The position numbers and the translations under genes are program-made. The notes under the pieces were generated by a model, which was not told where the DNA came from, ran no database searches, and worked only from the letters and a program-made list of their open reading frames with translations. Below, one piece after another: positions 1 to 9,742 of a stretch of 64,000 bases of DNA. Source of the stretch: Siderastrea siderea (Eukaryota > Cnidaria > Anthozoa > Scleractinia > Rhizangiidae); NCBI GenBank assembly GCA_964030785.1, contig OZ034971.1, forward strand, positions 32,587,304 to 32,651,303, in the 5' to 3' direction. Each line of letters opens with the position of its first letter. The stretch's first letter is position 1.

Positions 1-367
1 TATCCCTCAAAACAACGACAAAATAACATGAAAACAGCGCCTACCAATCATTCTGGCTAAAGAAGTCTAGAATCCGTTTTCTCGCATAGTTTTGATATCA
101 CCGTAAAGCTCAGGCCTTCCTTGTCAACATGGCGGACATACAGAAATCATATTTTCCGCCAGTTTTGAAAAAAAATGCCTGTATTCTAACCCAACTCTCT
201 TGCGGTTTTTGGACCATAGGGCTTTGCGCCCAAAAACAAGATGGCGGCTCTTAGCACGTGGAGGGCATAAAATCCCCAGTGTGTAACACATAATGACTTT
301 TATCAATGTGTCTTTGATTTGCTAAGATAGGATTGGTTTTTGTACTAAGTTTGGGTTTTTCTATTAG
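1..367. other. No gene recognised at window edge
   Basis: I see no exon I can support here. The stretch ends in a pyrimidine-rich tract and an AG at 366-367 that serves as the acceptor for the first visible protease exon. It is probably an intron of that gene, whose earlier exons, including the catalytic His/Asp part, would lie before the window. Confidence 0.4.
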
Positions 368-972
368 CTTCTTGGATCACCTATGGGCAGCCAGCGATAT
401 ACCCTCCAAGACTTGCCAATGGTCAAATCATGTGCTTAAGGTAATGGCATTAACAATATTATTTACATTAGACTATTGCAATAATGTAACTGTTAATGAC
501 ATTTTCATCAATTTTAAATGCCATAAAGCCCAATGAATACTATTTAGAACATTTTACTCATCAGTGGCTGATATGGGCTGACAATTCATAATTTTGTGAT
601 TTTCAGGTACCACAACAGTTGGAAGGAAGCAATAACTGTGGATTTCAGACGTTCATGTTTGTTGACTTTTTCTTAAAGGTGCCATGTGGAGTAAACTTGT
701 TACAACATAGTCAATAATCACTACAGACCCAATAACTAAATTTAAAAAAAAGAATTACAATAACTCTTAATTGTTTTATAAGTCCCCAGTTATGTTGATT
801 TTTGCAGATGTAATGGCATTCTTGTTGTTTTACCCCATAGGATCTAAAGGAGTATGAAAGCAATCCAAATGGATATGTCAATGCTGAACATCAGTGGTTT
901 GATCCCAAAGATACTGAAACCAAGAGAACATTGACTAGAACTTATTTAGAGGCTCTATTTGTAAATAAATAA
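368..972 (+). CDS. Ulp1-like (C48) cysteine protease, C-terminal exons
   Basis: Three exons splice in phase: 368-440, 607-678 and 841-972 (TAA stop). Each is bounded by a pyrimidine-rich tract plus AG and, for the first two, by a GT donor (gtaatg, gtgcca). The middle exon encodes VPQQLEGSNNCGFQTFMF, matching the family C48 signature in which a Gln lies a few residues before the catalytic Cys (Q-x-N-x-x-C-G). The last exon encodes a 43-residue tail ending LEALFVNK. C48 enzymes cleave SUMO-like proteins from targets; related proteases are often carried by DNA transposons. The His-Asp half is outside the window, so activity cannot be judged. The gene runs tail-to-tail into the THAP-DDE transposase only about 100 bp away. 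The family call rests on one motif and its spacing. Confidence 0.55.
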
Positions 973-1052
973 AAAGTTAATCGAGGCTATACAACAAAGA
1001 GATGGGCAGTGAAACTGTCCAGGAACAAACTATTTAAAAGTTGCTTTTATTA
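964..1052. terminator. Convergent polyadenylation signals between protease and transposase genes
   Basis: AATAAA occurs on the plus strand at the protease stop codon (aataaataaa, about 964-973). On the minus strand AATAAA lies at about 1047-1052, just past the transposase stop at 1071. The two 3' ends are therefore under 100 bp apart. Confidence 0.5.
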
Positions 1053-1070
1053 CTGATGGTTGTAAATTTA

Positions 1071-1645
1071 CTAGTATTGCACAGTGACAGCAGAGCTAAT
1101 GTATGGTTTACATGTCACTGGAATAACCCCTTTAAGAAACGTAAATGATTTCAGTCGCCTTATGATACGCTCAATATGAACCCTTGAAGTTGCAACTCGT
1201 CTTGCCGCAGTTGATGCTCTTGCAGAAACATTTTCCCGCATGATTGGAGGTGCAATTAGTACAGTTTCATGCAATGCTAGATAATCCTGTATGTTAAAGC
1301 CCTTATCAGCCATAACAGCATCACCGGGCTGTAATTTGTCAAGAAAACCACTAACATTCACAATTTCCTTGTCACTGATACTTCCACTGTATAACTTTGA
1401 CACAAAGTTAAAATGTACAATTGGAGACATTGAAATAAGTAACTTAAATGTGTTTGAGGACTTGTATTACAAGGTTTCTCAACATAGAATTCAGTACAAT
1501 CTATTAGTGCTCTCAGATTCTTGAAGCAATTCTTTTTGAAGCAATTCGGTTTAGGTATCCCAATCAATTCCTCCCTAGTCGAGAAGAGTAAAAGAAAGCT
1601 CAACTCCTTTTCTAGAAATAATATCCATGTTATAAATATTCTGCT
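1071..1645 (-). pseudogene. THAP-DDE (PIF/Harbinger-like, DDE_Tnp_4) transposase, catalytic half
   Basis: Minus-strand coding sequence, interrupted upstream by the MULE insertion at 1646. From N to C it shows the first catalytic Asp in RALIDCTEFYVEKP, then FVSKLYSGSISDKEIV and GDAVMADKGFNIQDYLA with the second Asp, and VHIERIIRRLKSF with the catalytic Glu. This is the D-D-E layout of the DDE_4 superfamily (PIF/Harbinger and IS5-like). A frameshift near 1430 separates the first Asp from the rest. The N-terminal THAP half continues at 9733-10897 on the same strand. Reading across the insertion site with one copy of the 10-bp duplication restores family sequence (a segment reading SRIFITW). DDE transposases of this kind cut and paste DNA in the nucleus. 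This copy is dead: it is split by 8 kb and frameshifted. Confidence 0.8.
1636..1645. repeat. Target-site duplication, left copy (ATATTCTGCT)
   Basis: The 10-mer ATATTCTGCT directly precedes the left TIR and recurs exactly at 9733-9742, directly after the right TIR. A 10-bp duplication suits the MULE superfamily, which makes 8-11 bp duplications. The full identity argues for a fairly young insertion. Confidence 0.9.
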
Positions 1646-2055
1646 GGTAGTCACTAAAAGAAGGAATGACCTAAAATGACCTAAAATGATCTAAAATGAC
1701 CTAAAATGATCTACAATGACCTACATGGAGATCTAAAATGATCTAAAATGACCTAAAATGACCTACATTGAGATCTACAATGTTCTCAAATGACCTTTAA
1801 TAATGATCTAAGATGATCTCAGTCGGTTAAATGCTCTTAAAAGGCCTTCAACTAGTTACACAATGGTCTAATAAGCCCTAAAACATTTAACCCAAGCACA
1901 AGGACTTTTACCGATCTATTATGAATTGCAAAACACAAAAACATCTTACCTGAAACATGCGAATCAAACGCAGGTATGCGCGTCACGGCAGACGGCAGAA
2001 GCGTTGCGTGATGAAGGCAAAAGGGTTGCGTGATGCCCAACCCATATAAGGTTGT
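1646..2055 (+). repeat. Left TIR of MULE-like element
   Basis: About 400 bp matching 9331-9732 in inverted orientation, with scattered substitutions and small indels. The outer third (about 1664-1820) is an iterated ~10-bp motif, GAYCTAAAAT. The inner part includes the distinctive stretch around 1850-2040 (for example acaatggtctaataagccc), which recurs inverted near 9500-9530. Confidence 0.9.
1664..1820 (+). repeat. 10-bp GAYCTAAAAT iterations in left TIR
   Basis: Roughly a dozen imperfect copies of a 10-mer (gacctaaaat / gatctaaaat / gacctacaat) follow head to tail, broken once or twice by acatggagatc-type variants. The mirror array lies at about 9558-9715 in the right TIR. Arrays close to both ends could bind the transposase; that role is inferred. 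Confidence 0.85.
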
Positions 2056-2871
2056 GTGGTTCGCCACTTTTATTGTTGTTCCCTTCCCTTTTCCCCAATC
2101 TCTGCTAAATGAAGAATACTTAATAAAATAAAGTAAACTGGAAAAGCTGTAGCAAGTTTCGAGTTTCAGTCAGCAACGCGGTTTTGATTGGTGCGGAATC
2201 AAAATGGTAAGTTGAGTTTTGCCCAGCAATGCGGTTTTGATTGGTGGGGAGTTATCTGATTTTTGATCTTATCTATAGTAAGCTGAGCTTTGCCCAGCGA
2301 ACGAGTCTCGATTGGTGCAGATGAATTGTGTAACTTTTTATTCATACACTACGCTTCATCGTGACATGGAGAGGGCATATATTTTCGTTCAGCTTTAGTT
2401 CCAGGTACGTACACTTATAAATTATTCATAGCTGTCTTAAATTTCTTGTGTTTGAGGGAATTGTATTTGACCCTCAGTCGCTTTCTTGCTTTCTTGATTG
2501 TTGCGTCACGCACAAAAATGCAATTCTTGTGCACATGGAGAATAGAAAGCATTTTTGGCACGGTACTGATTAGCTAGGGATAAGGGTCGAGTCGCACTAG
2601 TGTAAAAAGTTGTTTGTTTTACAAAAAATCTGTCATCAGATAGGTTTTCCTGTGCGACCGATTTGTCAGACATTTTCAAAAATGAGCGGAATGTACCAAA
2701 ATTTCAAAGACGCCGGCACTTAAAATTGCCAAGCTCTGGAGCTCGTCAAAATGTCACAAGAAGTCAAAAAAGCTTTTAAACTGTCAATCATGACGCAAAT
2801 AGTAAATGAAAAGCGCGGTAAAATCAAGCTACTTGTGATTTGGCGCCAACCTTGTTGGGAAGAGTAAGAAG

Positions 2872-3290
2872 ATGGATCCCTTGTGGCCATATCCAAGTTC
2901 AATGCCTATTATATGCCGCTAAGAGCGATGACTCAAGATACAAGAAATTCTTTTGGCCACCACGGAGTCAACTTTAGTCAACCAACGTTCGTTCCATATC
3001 AATTCAGTCATAGCTCAAGCGGCTCTTCATCACCGGCTCCACTTGGAGAAGAAACTTTTGAGAGCTGGTCCCCAAGTCAGTCTAACCAACAATCCAAGAA
3101 ATACGACAAGTGGACAAACGAACAGCAGAAGTACTTGGTGCAATTATGGGCTGAGAAGCAGGATGTGCTAAACAGCAAGGATGCAAGAAATGCTTGGCGT
3201 GCGATTGCTGAGGCGATCAACAACAAGTTTGCAACCAACGAGACGGTGGAAAAGTGTATGCGAAAAATTTTGTACATAATTGACGCCTAC
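2872..3290 (+). CDS. Myb/SANT-like DNA-binding domain exon of the MULE-like element
   Basis: The open frame through this exon encodes a Ser-rich leader and then KYDKWTNEQQKYLVQLW, NAWRAIAEAINNKF and TVEKCMRKILYIIDAYKE. The spaced Trp residues and the helix-turn-helix spacing fit a Myb/SANT-like (Myb_DNA-bind_4) trihelix domain, the kind many transposons carry for binding DNA. An ATG at 2872 in another frame reads MDPLWPYPSSMP and may be the true start, which would need one frameshift; an in-frame ATG occurs at 2913. The coding similarity stops near 3290, where the protein should continue into another exon that I could not locate. Copies of this module recur at 37160 and 48720. It is probably the N-terminal DNA-binding part of the element's transposase, or a separate accessory protein. 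Confidence 0.65.
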
Positions 3291-3457
3291 AAAGAAACCC
3301 TACACTTGGTTACAGTTGCTTTCTACTCCTTCCTGTAGCATAATGGGATTCTTTTTTTCCATTTGTTGCAAAACAGTTTATATTCATTCTCGCGGGAGAA
3401 GACGAGTATCGCGGAACCAGTGCGCAAAGCATGTGTACAATTTGCATCTTTCCACCC

Positions 3458-3491
3458 GGGGGGGAGGGGGGAGGGGGGAGGGGGAGGGAGG
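3458..3491 (+). other. G-rich tract (potential G-quadruplex)
   Basis: A run of G tracts of 4-7 separated by single A residues. It satisfies the usual four-G-tract quadruplex pattern on the plus strand. Similar tracts lie at 4656-4687 and 7570-7589 within the same element. Confidence 0.6.
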
Positions 3492-4655
3492 CAAACATGT
3501 TACTTTGTACTTATCGTGGTGCCTGTTTACAGTGACAATCAACCAGTTGTTGAGAATTACATCATCACTTAACATTTCGTGCACTTCTGTTGTAGTGCTA
3601 AAAAATTATAATTTTTACAAAAACAGCAGCCCTTTGCCACCGTTTGCCAGTGTGTTTTGCATTGATACGCCTATTAACGAGGTTTTTGACAATTTTCCCA
3701 AGATTTCCAACCATTTTCCGAAGATTTCCGAAGATTATAAAAATGTTAACCGAAGGTCATACGAATATTTTCGCACATTTTCCGAAAATTTCCGAATATT
3801 TCAGAGGATTGCCGAGGAAGATCCGACTGTATCTCCTACACTAGGCCCTTGCTTCAATTTTTAGTAAAAGTCTCAGTTTTTGCATGGTAAAGGACGGAGC
3901 GAGGCACCGCTACTTAGTTTGCCCCAGGCCCCATAAAAGACACAGCTCCCCCCTCCCCTTCCCCAGATTCCCGTCAATCCCTTGTCCCAAACTCTGTTTT
4001 ATACAATTTCCAAACCTTTCCTTTTGAACCGTATTCGTCCAGACTGCAGTCTCATTTCATTTAAGACTTCAGTTGTTATTTTATTGCGTTTTGCAAAACA
4101 TCAAATGATCTTAAACCTACATGTATTTGGATCAAGGAGTGGTGGAGATAGTTTTCGGCCTTACGAAAAATTACTACTTAGCAGGAGTTCTCAGAATTGT
4201 CCCTTTTGCTCCGAAAAGTCCTACGGAAGCTACGCAGGCCGCAAATCGTCTACGTGTGGTTTTCAAGGTTTGATTTTCTTCGCTTTTTTTCAGGGTGTTC
4301 CATTTATTCTACTTTCACAACGTCATGTTACATCTACGTGAAGATCCTGAAGGTATGTTCTGCTCGTATAAAGGGCACTCTCAGTGTTTTAATTTTGCGT
4401 TAAAGTATTTTTCTTTAGTGGATAGCCTCAAGCGTCATCTTATAGATAAGACATAGTGATGGTCATATCTAGCTTGATCATGGCGCCCAATCGAATCAAA
4501 TGGCGTCTTAACGTAAGACGCCAAAATCAATACACAATTTCAAAACAGACAAAGAAATTGATACATAATTTTTATTTATTTTTTTACATCACCTGCAAAA
4601 TTAATAAGGAACATTTCGAAAATTAAAAAGACTGTTATGAAAGGAGGGTAAACCT

Positions 4656-4687
4656 GGGGGGGTGGGGTGGGGTGGCGGTGGGGAAGG
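4656..4687 (+). other. G-rich tract (potential G-quadruplex)
   Basis: Repeated GGGGT motifs with four or more G runs, inside the MULE-like element between its Myb exon and transposase exons. Confidence 0.55.
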
Positions 4688-4904
4688 AATGGGGTTAAGT
4701 CTATAATTGGACATACAACGGAAGTCGAATAAGCAGCTGCATGAAGTTTGAACATCCCAGAAGATTTCCCTATTTAAACTCGTAAAATTAATTGAATGAA
4801 AAAAGTCACAGAGAGTGACATTCGCCCCTACCCCTCTGCTGTACGTTCATGATATGGGATTGGCTGTAGCCAGGTTTGTTTTAACTGCCCATTTTTATTT
4901 ACAG

Positions 4905-6157
4905 AGATCATTAGCATACCTTCCGAATCCGATGGTCAAGAAAGTGACTCGGAGTTTCCTAAAATGGATGACATCTTATGAAAGGTATATTCATGTTGCT
5001 GTGCTTTTATGTTAAATTCATTGACACAACGCAATGTTGTTTATAGTCGTATCAGCTGTAACTTAAAAAAGAAAAAAAGACATGCGGGGAATATCATTGT
5101 TTTATAAGGTTAACAACACCAACAACAAATTTAATAAGATAAATTATCATTAGAAGCATTTTTCTCTTTCCTTTCACTGGCTGAAGGGCCGCCACATGAC
5201 TTGCAAATAACTGCCTACAAATAATGGTCCGCTCATGCGTATAACCATCCAACAGTGTTTTGGCTGCAAATAACATTTTGCTCCTGCTTATTTGTGTCCA
5301 GTTAAAAGAAGATTTGCGGGAGAGTGGTTTTATTTGGTTTGATTTGCTCGCCACTAACGAGCCACGTTATTTTACTCGGCCTCATCTAATTACTGTTTAT
5401 TATTCATCCACAGGTTAAGGACGAGAATTCTTGTCCCAGTAGTCAGAGCCCGTCACACCCACCGCCAACTGTTGATGCCAGGTATTTAAGTAGCAATTAT
5501 AAATAGCAATTTCAAAACGTATTATCTAGTTATATTTTCAAATACTGGCAAATACACATGGCGTGCTTTTACAAAATACTAAAAGAACAGTTTTTTCTTT
5601 TTTTATCAGTAAAGAAAACAAGGAACCGAAGCGCACCAAAGCTGTACAGAAAGATGATGCTGATCACTTAACAATTCTCAACATTCTACTGCAAAATCCG
5701 GAAGAGTTAGATCTAAAGCATAAGCCCTCAGCCATACGAGAGAACAAGATTTTCACACTGGGTAAGCGAGAAATCCCTGTCTCTTCTGCTGAAGCCGACG
5801 ACAATGGCGCCTATATTTCAAAAGGCAGTGCTAAGCAATATTACACGCATGGCCTCTTGAGTTATACGACAGCACACAAAAGTGAAAAAGGGGCGTGGTA
5901 TGTGAATGTTAAAGTATCCAAACGATAGAAAAGAAAGTACGTCAGTGAAAGAAACGTTTATGAGCTTACCCGCCTCTACCGCACGAGTAACAACAACCCA
6001 GACTTTTCCCGCACAAATGCAATGCAACAAGAACGAGCCAAAGCCGTTCTACCCAGTGATGTATCGCTGGGCAAGGGATGACCAGGGAACTGGGGACTTC
6101 GTTCTACCACGACATGGAAACGCATCACGGCCCACAACAAGTGCTTACTACCGATGA
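4905..6157 (+). pseudogene. N-terminal exons of MULE-like transposase gene
   Basis: Short exons lead into the transposase. Exon 4905-4984 (acceptor tttacag) encodes an acidic stretch, IPSESDGQESDSEFPKMDD, and has a TGA just before its gtatat donor. Exon 5414-5481 (VKDENSCPSSQSPSHPPP) joins in phase to exon 5610 onward, which encodes KENKEPKRTKAVQKDDADHL and then IFTLGKREIPVSSAEADD. The frame stops at 5928 and coding-like sequence continues in another frame to about 6157. The Lys/Arg-rich and acidic low-complexity composition gives no domain assignment. A small possible exon also lies at about 4293-4352 (tttttttcag acceptor, gtatgt donor). These exons would connect the Myb/SANT part to the catalytic part; the exon chain is my reading of splice sites and phase. 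Confidence 0.5.
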
Positions 6158-6187
6158 GATCCCAAAATATTCACCCAAATCGACGGT

Positions 6188-7475
6188 ATGTTGGAAAAGG
6201 GCATGTCGACAGACAGCATCTACAGCAACATTTCTAAGCAAAAGGAGGCAACAGTAAGTCAAACTGTCACTGGCCCTAAAGTAATTGAAAACAGAAAGTA
6301 CGCATCAAAGAAGCCTTCGTCGGACGACATTCAACCGGAAGTGCACAGTGAGGCTGAAGTGCTTGTGTCCAGCCTTCATACTGTTCCAATGGTCAACGGC
6401 GTGACTTTTAGCAAAGAGCAGTATCTTAGTGTTAACTGTTTGCCTAATATGATGAACGATTTAAGCAGATTCTGTGTCCTCGGAAATTCCATTCTTCACG
6501 TGGACACGACCTTTGAACTGGTTGATGGCCTTTGGCTCACTGACACGACATATACCAACGAAGCACTGATCAACCTGAATGGAAAGCATCCTGAGTTTCC
6601 CAGGCCAAGCTTTTGGCACTTCCGGAAGACATGTGAAAGTTACCGTCGTTTCACGGGAGAGCTCATTATAGCAAAAACCAGGCCTTCCGGGTTTGAAGAA
6701 AATTGGCCACAACCTCGACAAAGCCCTATCAAATGGCTTCACTGACATTTTACAAGACGCAAAGATACTGTACTGCACCCAGCACATGCAGGAGTGAGAC
6801 GCATTTAAGCTACAATCCCTCGGATGCAACCAGCGGTCAAAAGCGAGCATCGTGACAGATATTTACGGTTCCCAAAATGATGTACTTCTTCAGAGTGGAC
6901 TTGCAGATACAGCGGACGAAGAAGATTTTGACGTAAAACTGGACAGCCTCAAAAGCATCTGGGAAAAGAAAGCACCTGGATTTCATGACTGGTTTTCCAG
7001 AAATAGATCACAACACTTCAAGGAGTCACTTGTTATGTTCTCTCGAAAAGCCTTGGTATCGAAGGACGCTTCTATACAAACGGGCTGGAATTGAAGCACA
7101 AGCTCCGACGTTCCGAAAGAAGTCTTAGCGGTGACAGAGCAACTGCAAAAATGGTCGGAAGAGTTTTATGTGGAGGAAACCAGAGCAGTTCGTGGTTTGG
7201 GCAAATACCGTCTTGCGCCTGGATATGAGAAATTCCTCGTTGAGCCCACCACGTGGAACCGCTGAGGCCCAGAAAGGCAAACTCAGCATATCAAGGCTTT
7301 TCGTGAGTTTGTACCTAAATCGTACGACACATACAAAAAGCCCAATTCGAAGTCCAGCAAGAGACGAGCGGAGCTGCCAGAGCCAGAGCTCTTCGGTCAC
7401 CGCGTAGCTGGTGCCAATCTGGCTCCTGTGACACCCCTATGCCTGTCAAAAGTTGGAAGAACCTCAGAATGACAG
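6188..7475 (+). pseudogene. MULE-like transposase catalytic region, degraded
   Basis: The first open part (6188-6745) contains VTFSKEQYLSVNCLPNMM and then HVDTTFELVDGLWLTDTTYT, where the Asp of DTTF would be the first catalytic residue, followed by HPEFPRPSFWHFRKT. After a frameshift near 6680-6690 the next frame holds the segment expected around the second Asp, and a Cys-x-x-His pair typical of MULE cores follows (CTQH, about 6774-6785). A stop interrupts the frame soon after. Coding resumes at 6852-7094 (SLKSIWEKKAPGFHDWF) and to about 7425, and the exon ends at a gtagga donor after 7475. The DTTF core plus CxxH matches what I know of MULE transposases; family assignment is moderate. At least three breaks make the protein inactive. 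Confidence 0.55.
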
Positions 7476-7569
7476 GTAGGATTGATCAATAAGGAATACT
7501 CTTACAAGTGCCATTTTGAGTAAACTTGAGGGTTTTAAGTGAAAAAAATCACTGTTGTGTTTATTTTAG

Positions 7570-7589
7570 AGGCGGGGTGGGGGGGTGGG
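7570..7589 (+). other. G-rich tract in transposase intron
   Basis: Several G runs of 4-7 bases lie inside the intron 7476-7845 of the element's gene. Potential quadruplex; function unknown. Confidence 0.45.
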
Positions 7590-7845
7590 TTCTTCAAGTT
7601 AGCAGAAAATAATACCCGGTGGATGGATTTAAAGGAAATAAAATCGTTGTTTTCCACTGCTAACAGCTACAAAAATAATTAGAAAATTATATCTTGACAT
7701 CTATTCCATCTTATTCTAAAACATTTGAATGAATTGCGTTTTTCAAGTGAGGTTTAAATAGTATGATTGACTAGATGAAGGTTTTGTCATACCGCACATT
7801 CTTGTAAAAATGTTCCTATTGTAAAGTTTAGTCTTCCTTCCATAG

Positions 7846-8241
7846 GTGAACCAACCTACCACCTCAACTCCCCGGGCATCAACTCAAGTGGACACCCTTG
7901 ACCCAGACAGAATCGCAGGAAAGCATTTTGAACTTGTCCACAGGGAAGACCACAACCTGTGCCCCAAAGCGGTCCAGAGGTGCGAGCAATGCAGAGTTGG
8001 TTTTAACGTGGCGGACAAAGTCGTAAAAAGTGTGGGTGTTCATGAGCGAACCGATAAATCTGGTAAGATAGTGAAGTATTCAGGCAATGTATACCTTCAC
8101 TACCTGACAACTTGTCTGAGAGAGTATGACCAAAATTTCTCCTTTCATGCCATCACTGTTCCCTCCAGAACCCTCAAGTATCTGCCGAGAGGGAGCAGAG
8201 AGACCCTTTTGGCAAAGGGTCTTCAAGTGATTCGTTTCTGA
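7846..8241 (+). CDS. C-terminal Cys/His domain of MULE-like transposase
   Basis: An exon with a strong acceptor (cttccttccatag) opens at 7846 and ends in TGA at 8239-8241. It encodes RIAGKHFELVHREDHNLCPK, AVQRCEQCRVGF, then SGNVYLHYLTTCLREYDQNF, ending VPSRTLKYLPRGSRE. The spaced C-x2-C and H-x4-C pairs look like a metal-binding C-terminal domain. I recall this domain at the end of MULE-like proteins in cnidarian genomes (a memory, not a search). The exon itself has no stop or frameshift, in contrast to the upstream catalytic exons, so this part has decayed less. It probably contributes to DNA or protein contacts of the transposase. Confidence 0.5.
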   Translation: MNQPTTSTPRASTQVDTLDPDRIAGKHFELVHREDHNLCPKAVQRCEQCRVGFNVADKVVKSVGVHERTDKSGKIVKYSGNVYLHYLTTCLREYDQNFSFHAITVPSRTLKYLPRGSRETLLAKGLQVIRF

Positions 8242-9330
8242 CCACCTGTAGTCTTTAAGGTTGGCAGTGGCATATCCTTCCGTTAAGGTGTTTTTTTTGC
8301 ATCGTTTTGTTAGTTTCTCGGAGATGTGGTTAAGAAAGCGATTAAAAATGGAGAAGTTAGACATGCAAATTAAGTAAGTGATTTGTAAAGGTTCTTTGAT
8401 ACACTTAAAATGCAATCCTTTGTAATATTTTGTGAAAGAGAGCAAATAAGGCTCAAAGATGATGCTTTTTTATTTTTCTAACAAATTGCCACCTGATTCG
8501 TTTTAGTCTCTTAGTGGTCATACAATGACTTTTCATCAGTTCTTAAGTTGCATGAGACAAAAATATACTTCAAACCTGTGCAAAGTCACAGAAAATGGTT
8601 TACCGTGGAGACGATAGCTCATAATCGAGAGTCGATCATGTTTGATACTGCATGCACTAGTGAACGTCAAACATGCACTTGGCCATCGATACTAGTAGGT
8701 GTAAGGTTAGCTTAGCAGACATTCAGGTTAACAAGCGTTCATGTTGCTGTTATTGAAGTAAGTTACAAGAGAATTATGTAAGAAAATAATGATTATAGTA
8801 AAATATATTTTTTTATATCATGCCATTGCCATTATGTTATTTTTACTGAAGCTATCTTACAAAAGTTCACAGCTAATGTGCAAGCTGAGTTAAAAGTTAA
8901 AGTTAATGTTGGAAAATGACGTTTTGTTATCTTCAATGTTTCCTGTTCTCCATGGTTCACGTTGTTCGTGGCTTGCAGAAAGTGCAAAAGCTCTTTCCTT
9001 GCCTCCCTGGGCCTTGCCTTTACTGGAAACTATAAATTACTGCAGGTCGCCTTGGAAATACGCGCATCTGTCTAGTACAAGACTCATAGCGAAAGAAGAA
9101 GAAAAAGTTTGGAAAAGCACAGGAAAATCAGTCCAATTTATTATTTGGGTTATGTCACACAATACCTCGGCCCAAAGGGGGAGGGGTAGCACGTAAAATT
9201 ACTTCCGTTCGCAACAGCTTCTGTACAGGGAAAGTTGTCTACAGTCCACAACTTCCATCAACATCTGCTTTATTAAAATATCTCATTCATTGGGTGGTCG
9301 CGTCCGCAGCACGCATCTTAAAACCCGCAT
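8242..9330. other. 3' part of MULE-like element, no gene seen
   Basis: Between the last transposase exon and the right TIR I find no convincing coding sequence. The longest open frame (8906-9196) lacks a recognisable domain. Confidence 0.4.
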
Positions 9331-9732
9331 AGCCTTATTTGGGTTGGACATCACGTAATGCTTCTGCCGTCAGAAACTGACTTTGCGTGACGCGTATACA
9401 TGCATTCATTTTGATTCACATGTTTCAGGTAAGATGTTTTTGTGTTTTGCAATTCATAATAGATCGGTAAAAGTCCTTGTACTAAGGTTAAATGTTCTAG
9501 GGCTTATTAGACCATTGTGTAACTAGTTGAAGGCCTTTTAAGAGCATTTAACCGATTGAGATCATCGTAGATCATTATTAAAGGTCATTTGAGAACATTT
9601 TAGATCTCAATGTAGGTCATTTTAGGTCATTTTAGATCATTCTAGATCTCCATGTAGGTCATTGTAGATCATTTTAGGTCATTGTAGATCATTTTAGGTC
9701 ATTTTAGGTCATTCCTTCTTTTAGTGACTACC
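9331..9732 (-). repeat. Right TIR of MULE-like element
   Basis: Inverted match to 1646-2055, including the ~10-bp tandem iterations (about 9558-9715) and the terminal GTGACTACC. The 10-bp target duplication follows at 9733-9742. Confidence 0.9.
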
Positions 9733-9742
9733 ATATTCTGCT
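9733..9742. repeat. Target-site duplication, right copy (ATATTCTGCT)
   Basis: Exact copy of 1636-1645, directly abutting the right TIR. Confidence 0.9.

Larger units (their letters stand above)
1646..9732 (+). mobile_element. MULE-like DNA transposon, ~8.1 kb, long TIRs
   Basis: The element starts GGTAGTCACTAAAAGAAGG and ends with the reverse complement. TIRs are about 400 bp (1646-2055 and 9331-9732), and flanks carry a perfect 10-bp duplication. Inside, on the plus strand, are a Myb/SANT exon (about 2872-3290), short acidic exons, a degraded transposase (5610-7475) and a C-terminal cysteine/histidine domain (7846-8241). Structure and TSD length point to the Mutator-like (MULE) superfamily; the transposase similarity (DTTF motif, conserved HPEFP segment) agrees but is weaker evidence. 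The element disrupts a THAP-DDE transposase gene. Its own gene has several frameshifts and stops, so it is probably non-autonomous now although its ends are well preserved. Confidence 0.75.

Noticed and set aside
3280..3864. 194-residue frame after the Myb exon
   Set aside because: It runs through a G-rich tract and an AT-rich repeat of ttttccgaagatttcc; low-complexity translation with no domain. Probably intronic.
3982..4403. Open frames inside the MULE element (119 and 68 residues)
   Set aside because: No domain or continuity with neighbouring exons, except a possible small exon at 4293-4352 already mentioned.
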